The notes under the pieces: generated by a model
What the model saw: only the letters and a program-made list of their open reading frames with translations
Database searches by the model: none
Told to the model about the DNA's origin: nothing
Program-made: the position numbers and the translations under genes
Source: Mesostigma viride
Taxonomy: Eukaryota; Streptophyta; Mesostigmatophyceae; Mesostigmatales; Mesostigmataceae
NCBI GenBank assembly: GCA_009746045.1
Contig: RPFO01000213.1
Coordinates: 3,032,837 to 3,096,836, forward strand
Direction: 5' to 3'
DNA length: 64,000 bases
In this document: positions 10,335 through 20,831 of the stretch, piece by piece
Position numbering within the stretch: position 1 is the stretch's first letter
How the letters are laid out: each line of letters starts with the position of its first letter

Positions 10335-11650
10335 ATGAAAATACGTCCAGATGCAGCTCCGGCTGCAGCTTCGCCCTCAGGTCCGGCAGGCAGCGGTGAC
10401 ACTACTAGTCAAGCACTGGTGGTCGCCCCGAACCTTCCCGGGCTTAATGCCTCGCCATCGGCATCGCCTGACCCTAAACGCAGCCGCCCAGCCGACAAAA
10501 CAGGAGGGTTTTCACACCCCACAGAATCGCGCTTTCGGTCCCAACCTTTCAAGGTCGATGATCACGACTGGACCAACATGTCCCCGGCAACTGCCCTGCA
10601 TTGCATCTTCTACGGGGACTATACGCCTCGCTTTACGACCTGTGCCTCCATCTCCACAACATCAATCGCCTCATCACCTCGGACGGCAGCTGGTGGCATA
10701 ACATCAGCGTTCTGTTCGGGTGCACCCGCCCCCAACTCCAGCAGACCATCCTCAACTCCCTTCTCATGCGCTCTGATGGCGAGATCTGGGCTCCATCCAT
10801 CTCCGCCCCCACACTCCGTTCCATCCTTACGGAAGCCTTTCAGCAGCACGTGACCCCCCTTGCCGCCGATGTGGCAGCAATGGGCGGCACGCTGGCTACT
10901 GAGCTTCCTCACCTTTCCACCACCGTCGCCTCCACCTCCACTGCCATTTCCGCCTCCACTGCCGACATCAAGGCCCAGCTCCTCGACCTCGACGAGCGCC
11001 TCCAAGCCACCGCCACCGCTCTTGAGTGCTTGCATGACACCGCCGGCCTCACCGCCCAGGCGGTGAAGGACATCGCTGCCCAGCCGGCACCTGCTGGCCC
11101 GGCGCCAGCGATGCCCCCTCCACCTGGGCGGACTCAGCCTCCAGAGCATCATACCACCTCCACCACCTCCACCATCGCCCGCTCAACTGTCAAGCCCTCG
11201 ACCTTCGCGAGGAGGCCGACATCACCCAGCGCAGCCACAATGTCATCGTCAAGCACTTCGACCAGCCGTTAGGTGAGACCTCGACGCCTCTTCTCACGGC
11301 ATTTAAGCTAGCGCGACATTCTTGCCCCCATGCAACTCACTGGTGAGCTGCGGATGTCGGCTGTCTGCCTCCCCCGCGCGCGGGGTAAGGCTGGCCCGGC
11401 ACCCGTGCTGCTCACCTTTAAGTACATGGCGGACAAGCTGGCGTTCCTTAAAGGCCGCAAGAAGCTCTCGGGGACTCGCTTCACGCTGGACGACGACTTG
11501 ACCCTGGCCCAGCAACAGCGGCGACACGAGCTATGGCCGGCCTACCTTCAGCTCCGGCAGAGTGCAGGGGGGAAGCCGGTATACTGGAGGGGGGCGGTCA
11601 TCCACGTTGACCACAAGCCCTGGCAGGCACCTCCTGCCACCTCAGACTAG
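10335..11650 (+). pseudogene. LINE ORF1 protein, frameshifted copy
   Basis: Starts near ATG 10335. The parts appear in order: a Pro/Ala-rich N terminus, the VDDHDWTNMSPATALHC block, a helical domain (HNINRLITSDGSWWHNIS, then EIWAPSISAPTLRSILTEAF), a long Ser/Thr/Ala heptad-like stretch (probable coiled coil, about 10860-11080), an RRM-like block (QRSHNVIVKHF) and the C-terminal domain (GTRFTLDDDLTLAQQQRR, ending DHKPWQAPPATSD) with its stop at 11648-11650. Frameshifts lie near 10620 and 11180-11330. It is the best-preserved ORF1 here and defines the protein family. Expected role: binding of element RNA. Confidence 0.75.
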
Positions 11651-11740
11651 GGAATGTATACCAAGTAGTGTAGCTTAGTCAGGCTTAGCCTTGCATGTGG
11701 CCCACGCGCATGTGCGCCCATAATGGCCCCCATGGATGAT

Positions 11741-11811
11741 TAATTAATTAATTAGGAACATCACTCCGTTGGGAGTCAATGTAGCACATATCCCTGAGAA
11801 GGGGCATATGG
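11741..11811 (-). repeat. 71-bp LINE 3'-tail insertion with 10-bp TSD
   Basis: A (TTAA)n run, GGAACATCACTCCGTTGGGAG and the tail up to GGGGCATATG sit between two copies of CATGGATGAT (11731-11740 and 11812-11821). It is an extremely 5'-truncated retrotransposition product containing only the terminal hairpin segment, on the minus strand. Confidence 0.75.
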
Positions 11812-11930
11812 CATGGATGATGCCTTCAGAATTTAGCCAAGCCATGCCTATAATGGGACCTTCCATGGATGTTGCATTAAGAATTTAGTCATGCTATGCC
11901 TATATGCAGAGAGATGCTCTCTGTTGAGAA

Positions 11931-13206
11931 AATTAAATTAAATTAAATTATAACATGACTCCGTTGGGAGATCATGTAGCACATATTCCCGTGGATGGAT
12001 GGAGGGGGGGGGGCAAAGCCGCGAAACCGAACTAATCTAACTCTAAGCTAATCTAAGCTAGAAAACCCTACCTATTCTACTCAGCAAAGCGCCCCTTCCG
12101 CTTGGGGGGAGGGGGCTTGCCCACAGGGGCGGGCGTATGAGCCTGGACAATGGTTTTCCACCTCCTCTTGTCCTGCATAGCAGTCCAAGCAAGAGAGAGG
12201 GAGTGAATGCGATTTTCAAACTGCGCTGGGACCACTAGGTCAGCCATCAACTGCTGTGGGTAGGTCATGACATGTTTGCCTACCTTCTTGGGAATGTCCT
12301 TAGGGCCAGGCCAGGTCAGGATATGCCGTCCTGGCTGGCCAAGCCGCTGTGGGCCTACCAGACCGAGGGCGGTGTCTACCTGGCTGGTGAGAGCAAGATG
12401 TCCTACGAATGCTATCCTACGCAGTCTAATCTCGTCCGAAATGCGAGGCATGCCCTGGTACAAAGATTCTAGATGCCTATGCGTGTCAAACCCTACATTC
12501 AGGGCCTGACGGAGCATCCTGGTTACCGTGCCGTTTAGCTTGGCCGCCAGCGTGTCCGTGAGCGTCCATGCCTCGGCGCCATACGTGAGCACCGTGAGGA
12601 CCAGGACCTTGAGGAGCATGTGCTTGCGGTGCTCGCCCAGGTCCTTCGAGTGCCAGTAGGTTTTGAGCGAACGAAGCATAGCCCAGGCCAGGCCGATGCG
12701 GATGTCCACATAATCGGCGGTGTCGGGGAGCATGCTCCCCAGTAGTTTGAAGCGATCGCGGAACGGGATCGACCTCCGTCCCGTCTAGCAGCCGTGGTAG
12801 CGGCGGGCTACTGAAAGCCCCAATCACCATAGCCTCAGTTTTGACACAGTAATCTCCAACCCCACCGCCCGCGCCTCCAAGCCCAGACAGTCCAGCCAGG
12901 TCTGAATGTGCTCGGGGCGCGCGATGAGGGTGGTGTCGTCCGCATAAATCAAGTCGGCCAGGCGGTAACCAGGTTTAACCCCGCCGTGCTCTTTCTCGTC
13001 AAGGATGTCCAAGCCAGGCTCGAACCCCTTAAGAGCAGTAAAGCGCGCACGTGCCTGGCGCATGACGTGATCAACGACAATAATGAACAGATATGGGGAC
13101 AGGACACAACCTTGCCACACCCCGTGGTGAAGGGGGAATGGTGGGGTGGTGCCTTCCGCAGTCCGCACTACTGCCTGTGAGCCCTCATACAGTCGGCGAA
13201 TGGCAG
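11931..13206 (-). mobile_element. LINE family 1, 5'-truncated RT copy with 10-bp TSD
   Basis: Bounded by CTGTTGAGAA at 11921-11930 and 13207-13216. On the minus strand it begins inside the RT, runs through the RT C terminus to a stop at 12077, then has about 145 bases of 3' UTR ending with a CTCC-CAAC-GGAG hairpin and an AATTAAATTAA tail at 11931. It lies inside the ORF1-only element at 10300-13456. Confidence 0.8.
12077..13206 (-). pseudogene. LINE family 1 reverse transcriptase, C-terminal part
   Basis: Starts within the RT at IRRLYEGSQAVVRT, followed by GVWQGCVLSPYLFIIVVDH and the active site IYADDTTLIARPEH. A frameshift zone lies near 12740-12830. The second part begins MLPDTADYVDIRIGLAW and carries LTYGAEAWTL, RLRRIAFVGHLA, GQPGRHILTWPGP and the terminal PVGKPPPPKRKGRFAE. 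The upstream in-frame codons MALQELGHGFST belong to the host element, not to this RT. The nuclease and first RT blocks are missing. Confidence 0.8.
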
Positions 13207-13456
13207 CTGTTGAGAAGCCATGCCCTAGCTCTTGTAAAGCCATGATGATCTTCCTCCCCCATGCCGGGATCCCCTTAGCTGGGTTGAACCCGAGACAGCA
13301 TGGTGGTGCCGGTGCCCTTGTGGCACCTAGAGCAAGTGTTGCTTACATTCCACTCTTGCAGGAAGTAGCCCAGAATGTATTAAAAGCCATATGCCCCTTC
13401 TCCGGGATATGTGCTACATGTACTCCCAGCGGAGTTATGTTACTAATTAATTAATG

Positions 13457-14698
13457 TGACACAGTCACCTGCTTTTATTTAATTAACTGTCGATCCATCC
13501 ATGCCCTTGGTCGAGGTCCTACAGATCGACATGGCCATGCGCGCGGCTCGATCCGCTGCACGTTTTTGCGCGCAGGTTCCTCCGATCAGACAACTACTCT
13601 AGTCCTCACATAATGTCGCGGAACTTCATAGGAGTCCAGGATTAGCTGTTTCACTAGATTACTGAATTGCATCCTCGGCTCCATGCAACTACTACTGAGT
13701 GAGACAACTATTCCTGGACTATAAAAAATTACACATTTCCATCACCATTCATTTTCATCATCCTGAACGACTCGAACATGCGGACAAGATAACGGCAGGC
13801 TCGAGCTACCATGGTCCGGATTCTCCCGATTTCTGGCCTGCGCTGGTTGTCTCCTTGATATTAAAAATTACGTTGACTCTTCGAGACCGGCAGGTCGACA
13901 AAAGTACATACCAACATGCACATGGGAGACAACTATTCCTGATGGGAAAATAAATTATTGGCATCACGCCTCATCATTTGCGTGGACAAGGCTTGGGACA
14001 ACCATCCAGGCATGCACCATCCAGATTCGAAGCATGTCATGTTATAGAACCTTAACTTGTGAGATGCGAGAATACCTGCCTGCCTGACAAAGAACCAGAG
14101 TCAAAATCTGGGCATATCCCGTTTAGAAATCAGAGGCACTTTTCCAGACTGGTTGGCAAACATGGATCTGTGATGAATGAAACCTCTGGTCATCCGAACT
14201 AACTGATCCCCACCCGGGTAGGTACTCAAAGCAGCAGTGACAAGTGGCATACCACAAAGCCAGGATCCACGTCAAAATGGACCCAGAGCCGTTTCTCAGC
14301 ATAATCCAGGACCCCCAGCACACCTCAGTACTGCTATGCGAGCCCGCCGCAGAGCAGCCGGTGCTGGTTATCTCATGGTGTTCACGCCACATTACCCCTC
14401 TGGTGGACCGAGCATCACATACTTCTCGGAACAGCAAACACTTAGAAAATGCAACCCGTAGGTGTCCGGGGCTGCAACTATACCAACAGTGTGCTTTCTA
14501 GCATGGCGATCTCTGCCGCAGGCTGCCATGTGGCAGGGGTGAACACATGTGTGGTCTCCCTTCATGAGCACCCAAATACAATACAAGACGGCACATAAAA
14601 TCCTCGAAATGCAAGTTTCCTGCTGAGCTCATGAACAAGAGCACACAACGAGATGCAGGGGTTCTGGGTTGGCCAGCTGAAGGCAACCCAACCTGAAC
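13457..14698. other. No recognisable gene
   Basis: About 1.2 kb. I see no credible reading frame, no intron signals in an ordered set and no match to the repeats elsewhere in the window. Confidence 0.4.
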
Positions 14699-14728
14699 CA
14701 TCCCCCCCCCCGCCCCCCCCCCCTCCCC
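14699..14728. repeat. Poly-C tract
   Basis: An almost pure C run of about 30 bases, interrupted by G and T. Length is likely to be unreliable in an assembly. Confidence 0.8.
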
Positions 14729-14940
14729 ACCACCAACACATCGGCAGTTCCCCGATCTACTCCTACGAGCCACATCGCAACCAGCGATTGACATTGTAAC
14801 CCTCGCAAAACGGGGCTTGACGCATAATCTGCAGAGTGAGGCCCTTCTAGATCACTGCCGCCATACCCTGCTATCCACCACCTCCCCATGGGGGCACACG
14901 TTTTGCCCCAGCCACCCATCCGGCTGCAGCAGCCTGCTAT

Positions 14941-15228
14941 TGCGGTTGCAGGGCCAAACCCCCAGCGCAGTTACAGGGCCAGATCCCTATTCCAGTTGCA
15001 GGGCTGACCCCCATCCCAGTTGCAGGGCCAAACCCCCATCCCGGTTGCAGGGCCAAACCCCCATTCCAGTTGCAGGGCAAAACCCCCATCCCGGTTGCAG
15101 GGCCAAACCCCCATCCCGGTTGCAGGGCCAAACCCCCATCCCGGTTGCAGGGCCAAACTCCCATTCCAGTTGCAGGGCCAAACCCCCATCTCGGTTGCAG
15201 GGCCGAAACCCCAACCAGGTCGCAGGTC
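14941..15228. repeat. 25-bp tandem array downstream of the GT29-like gene
   Basis: About 11 copies of a 25-base unit with the core GGTTGCAGGGCCAAACCCCC, with small changes between units. The array ends about 8 bases from the stop codon of the minus-strand gene at 15236, so it should lie in that gene's 3' UTR. Frames open through it (for example Cys/Arg/Pro-rich 118-152 residue frames) are products of the repeat. Confidence 0.85.
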
Positions 15229-15235
15229 CAACACC

Positions 15236-16711
15236 CTACTTCAGCTGCAGCACCACCCTCGGCCGGCTCACGTAGTGCCCCGCCACAAACCACGCGGTCG
15301 CCAGCACGACAACGAGCGCGACCCAGCTGATGGCATGGATGACCGTTTTCTTGTCCATGTGGATCCCTTTCTCATCTGACGCCGCCGTGACATTGCTCTT
15401 CTCCACCGCCTCCAGGGCATCCTTCATCGCCGCGACCGCCGCCGCCTCCTCGATGAGCCTCTGCGCGCGCTCGGCCTCTAGCCGGTCATGCTCCTTGCGG
15501 ACCTGATCTGGGTCCTTGTACCAGAACGCCCCCGTGCCGGACGGCAGCGGGTCCACCGTGTCGTGCTCCAGCAGCCGCACGCGCTTGGTGTCCACCAGCT
15601 GGCGCATGACCTCGGCCTCTCGCGCGTAATCCCGGGAATGGTCTTTCGCGACGCAGGGCACGCCAGGGGCGGGGATGCAGGCGAGGTCGTACCCGGTGAT
15701 GTACGGGACCAGGTCGGCCAACAAAAAGGAGAAGAGGCAGCAGAGGGAGGTGGGGACGACGGTGTTTCCGGGGTGGAGACCTGGGGAGGGCACGCGGCCG
15801 TCCTTGTCCGCGTTCTCTCGGAGGTACATGTCGATCACGTGGGGGGACTTTGGGAAACACTCGATCTCGTCCACATCGATCGTCTTGGGCTGCCACCAGT
15901 TGAGCCTGTTCAGGAAGTCGGGGAGCGTCGTGAACGACGGCATCATGAGCCGTTTGCCTTGCATCGACTTCCAGAACGCGACGGTCTCCTCGGGCGTGCA
16001 CTTGTCGGCGCGCCTGTCCTGGCAGACGGCATTGATCGACCCCATGCACATGTGGGTCGTCTTCGAGCCGACGTGGCTCTCATAGCCCTCCGTGGGGGAC
16101 AAGTCAATGCGGACGACAACGTCAAAGCTGTCGATTAATGGGCCCAGGTTGGGCGCCAGGTGGGTCGATGTACCGACAAAAAGCACCGACTTGTCCTTGT
16201 ACGCAGAGCGAAGTCCGCGGCTAACCTGGCGTGCCTGCGCGAGCTTCTTCTTGACGATCATGGGTTCGCCTTCCATGACGGCCGCAGCGGCCGCAGCAGC
16301 AGCGGTCGTGGCGGCGGCGGCGGCAGCGATGGCCGCGGGATCGGGACGCGGATGTACGGGCCTTGGCTGCTGTGCCGGGTGGATCATGGGACGCTGCGCG
16401 GGATGCTGCGCGAATTGCTGCGCGGGACGCTGCACGGGCATGACACGCGGGGCGGGCGCGGGAGCAGGCACGGGGGCGGGTTGAGCCGCCCGGGGCCAAA
16501 CCCGAGGCTGCCTTGGTGGTAAATTGAGGGCCTTCCGCAGCTCGTCCACGGTCACGGGCTTCGTGGCAGTGTGCGGCGCGCGAGGCCTGTAACGCGGCTG
16601 GGCTTGGTGGCCATGGCCGTGGCCATGAGATGCAGGCTTGGCGTAGACAGCAGACAATAGCAAGAGAGATAACACAGCTACAATAGCCGCACGAGCCATC
16701 GGTGGATTCAT
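15236..16711 (-). CDS. GT29 sialyltransferase-like glycosyltransferase with C-terminal anchor
   Basis: 491 residues in one exon. Residues 5-24 form a signal peptide with likely cleavage after AVYA; Met5 is an alternative start. A His-, Pro- and Ala-rich stem follows (25-145). Residues 174-220 fit the sialyltransferase L motif (SVLFVGTSTHLAPNLGPLID, then SHVGSKTTHM), and 308-342 the S motif (PSPGLHPGNTVVPTSLCC, then VPYITGYD). A VS-like region lies at about 361-382 (AREAEVMRQLVD). Next come a helical Glu/Ala stretch and a hydrophobic segment at about 459-478 near the C terminus. Family knowledge: GT29 enzymes transfer sialic acid or Kdo in the Golgi and are usually type II proteins. A cleaved N-terminal signal plus C-terminal anchor (type I) would be unusual. 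Substrate unknown. The paralogue lies at 1-1310. Confidence 0.85.
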   Translation of the reverse strand: MNPPMARAAIVAVLSLLLLSAVYAKPASHGHGHGHQAQPRYRPRAPHTATKPVTVDELRKALNLPPRQPRVWPRAAQPAPVPAPAPAPRVMPVQRPAQQFAQHPAQRPMIHPAQQPRPVHPRPDPAAIAAAAAATTAAAAAAAAVMEGEPMIVKKKLAQARQVSRGLRSAYKDKSVLFVGTSTHLAPNLGPLIDSFDVVVRIDLSPTEGYESHVGSKTTHMCMGSINAVCQDRRADKCTPEETVAFWKSMQGKRLMMPSFTTLPDFLNRLNWWQPKTIDVDEIECFPKSPHVIDMYLRENADKDGRVPSPGLHPGNTVVPTSLCCLFSFLLADLVPYITGYDLACIPAPGVPCVAKDHSRDYAREAEVMRQLVDTKRVRLLEHDTVDPLPSGTGAFWYKDPDQVRKEHDRLEAERAQRLIEEAAAVAAMKDALEAVEKSNVTAASDEKGIHMDKKTVIHAISWVALVVVLATAWFVAGHYVSRPRVVLQLK

Positions 16712-17456
16712 TGCTGATAATGTAATTTTACCGACTATATCACGTTAGCCAGCCATCGATGCGCAAAAGCGTTTCTACCCCGGCAGGAAAAGCCGGAACA
16801 TGCAATGCTGGCCGCCAAGTCAAAATGCGAGCGACAGCAACGAGATCGCTTCGTCAAATGCTGCGCAGTTTTCTGCCAAGCACCTCGTAATGGCAAGCAG
16901 GTCGTCCAACCGACCCAAACGCAGCTCAAACGAAAATGCCGCTCGGAGGTAAGAGCGTTATGCACGCCTCATTATTCATATCGCGGCTTTTCCGCTTAAA
17001 ACGCTAATATTCACACGTGAGCGTCTCTCTTGGCCCCCGTTATGCCTTCCGGATGAGCGACCTCGTTTTAATCTCACGATATCATTTTGTCGCGGACGTC
17101 GCAACTTCGAACCTTGTGATTATGTGACAACAACGCTGTGCGCTGTGCGCGCGCGGCTCTCACTGTTGTTGGCCCGTCGCCGCATGCCTGTACAGTACTT
17201 ACCCCCCCCCCACGTTTAAGAATCCCAGGTTTAAGATTATGAGACCCTGGAATTGATCTCTCCTCTTAGTAGAGTGGTAGTATAATGGATTTTATTTTAG
17301 TAGATTCGAATCAAAGTAGTAAGACTATATGTGATCGTGAGCCCTGGATTGGTCGGACCCCAGTCTGAAACGTGTGTGGGGCGTGTACAGTAGGCTGTAC
17401 CAACTAGGCAACTACTAACTTCTCCTGTTGCTAGCATAAACCTGGGTAAGTTTTCC
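16712..17456. other. Upstream region of the GT29-like gene, no further gene seen
   Basis: About 750 bases with no credible coding frame. It should contain the promoter of the minus-strand gene at 16711, but I could not pick out a TATA box with confidence. A short C run lies near 17201-17212. Confidence 0.4.
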
Positions 17457-17458
17457 TA

Positions 17459-17918
17459 CCGTAGTGGTCAAAATCACTTTGCGACAAACCTACTTTGCGA
17501 CCCCAAAACAGGGTGAAATTTATAGTTTGCGACCCAAAATGAAGGCAAAGTTATAGGTTTGCGAGCCCATCGACTTGTTTATGGTCAGTGGCAACTGGCA
17601 GGTACTCGATGTTGTAAATTTATAGGCCAGCAGGCTTGACTGCCTGCTGGCCTGCCGGCCTCCCCGCTCTTCTGCCATTGTGCCAAGACAACGTGCATGG
17701 CTGCACAAGCCTAAACCTTTGGCTTTCGCATGACAAGTGACAAAAGGCGCGAAAGTTTTGGCGCCACGCGTTCGTTCTACCTGTCTGCGTGCGCGGGCAC
17801 GGCGTAGGCGCGACGCGGTAAGTTTTGAACTTTGCGACCCAAAATGAAGCCCATGAAAAGTAGTTTGCGAGGTCGATTCGCAAAGAGGTTTGTCGCAAAG
17901 TGATTTTGACCACTACGG
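17459..17918. mobile_element. 460-bp MITE with about 33-bp inverted repeats and TA duplication
   Basis: The left end CCGTAGTGGTCAAAATCACT and the right end are near-perfect reverse complements over about 33 bases (continuing TTTGCGACAAACCT). TA flanks both sides (17457-17458 and 17919-17920). The words TTTGCGACCC and AAAATGAAG recur inside. There is no transposase. The TA duplication and length fit a Tc1/mariner-type miniature element; the superfamily is inferred. Confidence 0.85.
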
Positions 17919-18461
17919 TAATCTGCCAAGGTGGAACAGTGGAAGCCTTGTTACGCACTTCAGTGTACAGTACGCTTATTACAGCGTGTAAGATACCCAC
18001 AACAACCTCAGTAGCCATGAGCGTTGACGACGGTGCCTGGGAAATTGCTGTCGCGGACTCGAACCCAGGGTAGTTAGTTTGCCGCCCAGTCCGACGAATC
18101 CAGTAGAAATTTAAAATCCATTGGGGAAATGTTGATTGTCTTTTTAAGGCTTTCTGTCGAGCGTAGAAGGTTGTTGCTGGCAGGTGTTTTACCATTTTGA
18201 ATGCAATTCCGCGTAAGCACAGATGTTTTATCTCAAAGCAGGTTTTTTTCCCGAGAGACACTGCACAACGTTTGACGCAACGTACGTTTTCGCGCTTAGT
18301 GCTCCGTGAGATCAGGCACGTGACGGGGAGATACTGAACGGTTAAACTGCTTTTCTTTCCTCCTTTTTTTCGTTTTCGCTGTTTACTGATACTGATATTT
18401 GGGTTCGTGCTGACGGCTGCGTAACGGACATCTTTGCACGAATCTTATTTCCAAAGTTAAG

Positions 18462-18494
18462 ATGGCTACCTGGAAGAGGGCTCCTTTGAAAGCG
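18462..18494 (+). CDS. Candidate first exon of the Hint-protein gene
   Basis: ATG followed by ten codons (MATWKRAPLKA) and the donor GTAGGT. The preceding AAG fits a start context only modestly. It could be an internal exon or chance; chosen because it is in phase with the next exon. Confidence 0.35.
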
Positions 18495-18632
18495 GTAGGT
18501 ACACTGTCCTGTACGGGATGTCTCTCCGTCTCCTTGTATTGCTGTTGACTTTGCCATAACAAAACCACGCTGTTTTTTCCCTCGCTAAGACGAGTGCATT
18601 CCCTAAACACTTATGCTGCACGTCGATTCTAG

Positions 18633-18713
18633 GGAGAGCAAGACGACGAGGCTGAAGGGTTTCTAAAGAAAGAACTCCCAGACGAGGCGTTTGTCATCAA
18701 CGAGAATCTACTG
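18633..18713 (+). CDS. Candidate exon 2 of the Hint-protein gene
   Basis: 27 codons, acidic and helical (GEQDDEAEGFLKKELPDEAF), between a TTCTAG acceptor and a GTGCGT donor, phase 0 on both sides. No domain recognised. Confidence 0.45.
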
Positions 18714-19120
18714 GTGCGTCCCGTCCGGAGATTTTGTCAGTGCCTGGCAATGTCTAGCTGATGACGTCATAACCTAGCCGCTGTTGCACTTCTGCCTGAC
18801 GTCATCAAGATTGTTAAGCCCTTCAGAAAACCCTCCATCTCTGTGCGCTCCATAACTCTTTGTCGCCATGGTCTTTCCATAACCACACAGAACTGTGCAC
18901 GTGGCATGTTCCACGTGGCATATTCCACTCATCATGTCCCCACTCGGCGTGCGCACAGAAGCGGCATGGCGCCGACAGCAAAGCGGAGATTGAAAGACAG
19001 GCGGAGAAGGTGGGCGGTGATCGGTCATCTTGTGCACGCCTAGGGGCAGCATAGGCACCAGGACCAGGGCCAGGACAGAAAAGAGGAATAAGGACAAGAA
19101 TGGTAATGAGCAGAGCAACA

Positions 19121-19327
19121 GGAACAGGCACAGGCACAGGGACAGGGACAGGGACAGGGACCGGAACCGGAACCGGAACCGGAACCGCACGGTCACGGTC
19201 ACGGTCACGGGCAGGGGCACGGGGCACGGGGCACGGGGCACGGGCACGGGCAGGGGCAGGGGCAGGGGCAGGGGCAGGGGCAGGGGCAGGGGCAGGGGCA
19301 GGGGCAGGGGCAGGGGCAGGGGCAGGG

Positions 19328-19363
<36 letters not shown>

Positions 19364-19381
19364 GCAGGGGCAGGGGCAGGG

Positions 19382-19424
<43 letters not shown>
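19121..19424. repeat. Hexanucleotide array (GGGACA/GGGGCA) in an intron
   Basis: About 50 six-base units, mostly GGGGCA in the middle and GGGACA at the flanks. It falls between exons 18713 and 19714. Open frames across it (Gly/Thr, Arg/Asp, Leu/Pro or Leu/Ser runs) exist in several frames on both strands and are not genes. Confidence 0.9.
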
Positions 19425-19713
19425 GTGTGGTCTTCTTCTGGTGTATTCCAAGTTATGGCGTGCCTGCTGGCATGCCCGATGTCTTCATGGCCACTCGACC
19501 TTGGAGTCCTCCGTGGTTAATTCTGAGAAAAGGGCACGACTGGGGCTGTCGTGCAAACATATTTTGTGGTTATAAGCATTGTCTATACATGTGCATCCAT
19601 GCATCCGTTTGTCAGTGCGTCCATGCGTCTGTGTGTTTTTTGTGTGTGAGCGTCTGTGCGTTGGTGCGTCTATTCATCTGAATGTGTCCATGCCTTTTTT
19701 GGGGGGTGCGCAG

Positions 19714-19764
19714 ATCTGGGAGGCCAAGAAGCCGACCTCCGCATCTCCTGTGACAGATAAACCT
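19714..19764 (+). CDS. Candidate exon 3 of the Hint-protein gene
   Basis: 17 codons (IWEAKKPTSASPVTDKP) between GTGCGCAG and GTAAGA, phase 0 on both sides. No domain recognised. Confidence 0.5.
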
Positions 19765-20048
19765 GTAAGACTCATGCTCATGCCCTTCCTCTGCCCAGTT
19801 GGATTGGACTGATCCCCTTGTAAGCCTGGCTCCAACACGCCAGACATAGCAAGCAGTGTTTGGGTGCATGGCATCCTGGGTAGTGTGCCTGTTTGTGGCA
19901 GTGGTTAGTTTGTCGGCTGTGTGCTTGGAACTGCCCCCGGGATACCTGCACGGCCAATATTGATGGCATTTATGCTATCGCTTGCCCCACGGGTGATGCC
20001 TCATCAATCCTGCCCTTGTTGAAACGGTGCTCTCTTGACAAGTCGCAG

Positions 20049-20504
20049 GGCGAGGTGCCATCCACATCATCTTCGTCAGCGGTAGCACCCACGGGAGCCG
20101 CACCGGGGGTGGCTGATGTCAGTGGGGTGACACCCCCCCGTGTGGAGCATGTGGTGACGGTACGCGAGGAGTCTGCGCTGGGGACGCTGGTGGCGTCTGC
20201 GGTCGCAAGCACCCCTGCCAGCACAACCAACCCTAGGGCGGCAGCGTCGGTACCCCTGTCAGCAAGCTCGCTCGCTGCGACGGCGCCACCTGGCGTGGAC
20301 CTGGAGAAGAATAACGTCGAGGGCGCGCCGAATGATGACGAGGCGAGGGAGGTGCTGATTGGATCCATCAAGCCGGCTGCGGCGCCAGCATCAAGTAGCG
20401 GGCCGTCGCATCGCGGGGCGCTGGGGTTTGAGGGCACCCAAAAGGCCCCTGGCAGTACCGCCCCCGCACCGCTGGCAGCAGCGGCAACGGCCGGCATCCC
20501 GCAG
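20049..20504 (+). CDS. Candidate exon 4 of the Hint-protein gene, Ser/Ala/Pro-rich
   Basis: 152 codons between GTCGCAG and GTGAGT, phase 0 on both sides. The peptide is rich in Ser, Ala, Pro and Thr with scattered charge and looks disordered. In the model it would be part of the cytoplasmic region before the membrane segment. Confidence 0.6.
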
Positions 20505-20831
20505 GTGAGTGTTATGTAGCTGTGAGTAGGTTTCCTTGGTAGCCATGGCTTGCAATATTTGCATAGTTGTTGGCAGGCGCCGTTTTTTACCTGTAGCTAG
20601 CCACTTTTGGCCGACTTTTGTGTGCAGGCTTTGACATGAGTCGTGGAAGGGTGGCAGACAAGGCTTGCAAATGATGTTGTATCTAAAAGGTCGCGAAGGT
20701 TTCTGGCCGTTGCTGGTGCTGTTGTCAGAAGGGCTTAGGAAATGTGCGGAATGGATCAAGTCCCTGGATCCATGTGGCTGATTGCGCTGATCGTGACTTG
20801 TCCCACCTCCGCCTCCTCTTGGCTGCTGCAG

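Larger units (their letters stand above)
10300..13456 (+). mobile_element. ORF1-only retroelement copy, split by two LINE insertions
   Basis: ORF1 (10335-11650) is followed by the usual spacer. The spacer is broken by a 71-bp tail insertion (11741-11811) and by an RT LINE (11931-13206). The element then resumes at 13217 and ends in TTGCAGGAAGTAGCCCAGAA, the hairpin and AATTAATTAA near 13441-13456. Without the inserts it is about 1.8 kb, like the copy at 6185-8013. The 5' boundary is approximate and no outer duplication was found. Confidence 0.65.

Noticed and set aside
13207..13243. MALQELGHGFST as the N terminus of the RT at 12077-13206
   Set aside because: These codons lie outside the TSD and belong to the host ORF1-only element; similar sequence occurs near 43235 without an RT.
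14817..15379. Cys/Arg/Pro-rich frames over the 25-bp array
   Set aside because: Produced by the tandem repeat in the likely 3' UTR of the GT29-like gene.
17255..17330. tRNA-like segment (AGTGGTAGTATAA ... AGATTCGAATC)
   Set aside because: A- and B-box-like words are present, but no acceptor or anticodon stem can be paired.
18020..18110. tRNA-like segment on the minus strand (GGGTTCGAGTCC)
   Set aside because: The T-stem has mismatches and no matching acceptor stem was found; at most a SINE relic.
18774..19681. Open frames of Arg/Asp, Gly/Thr, Leu/Ser or Val/Pro repeats
   Set aside because: They follow the hexanucleotide array in several frames on both strands and have no non-repeat coding support.
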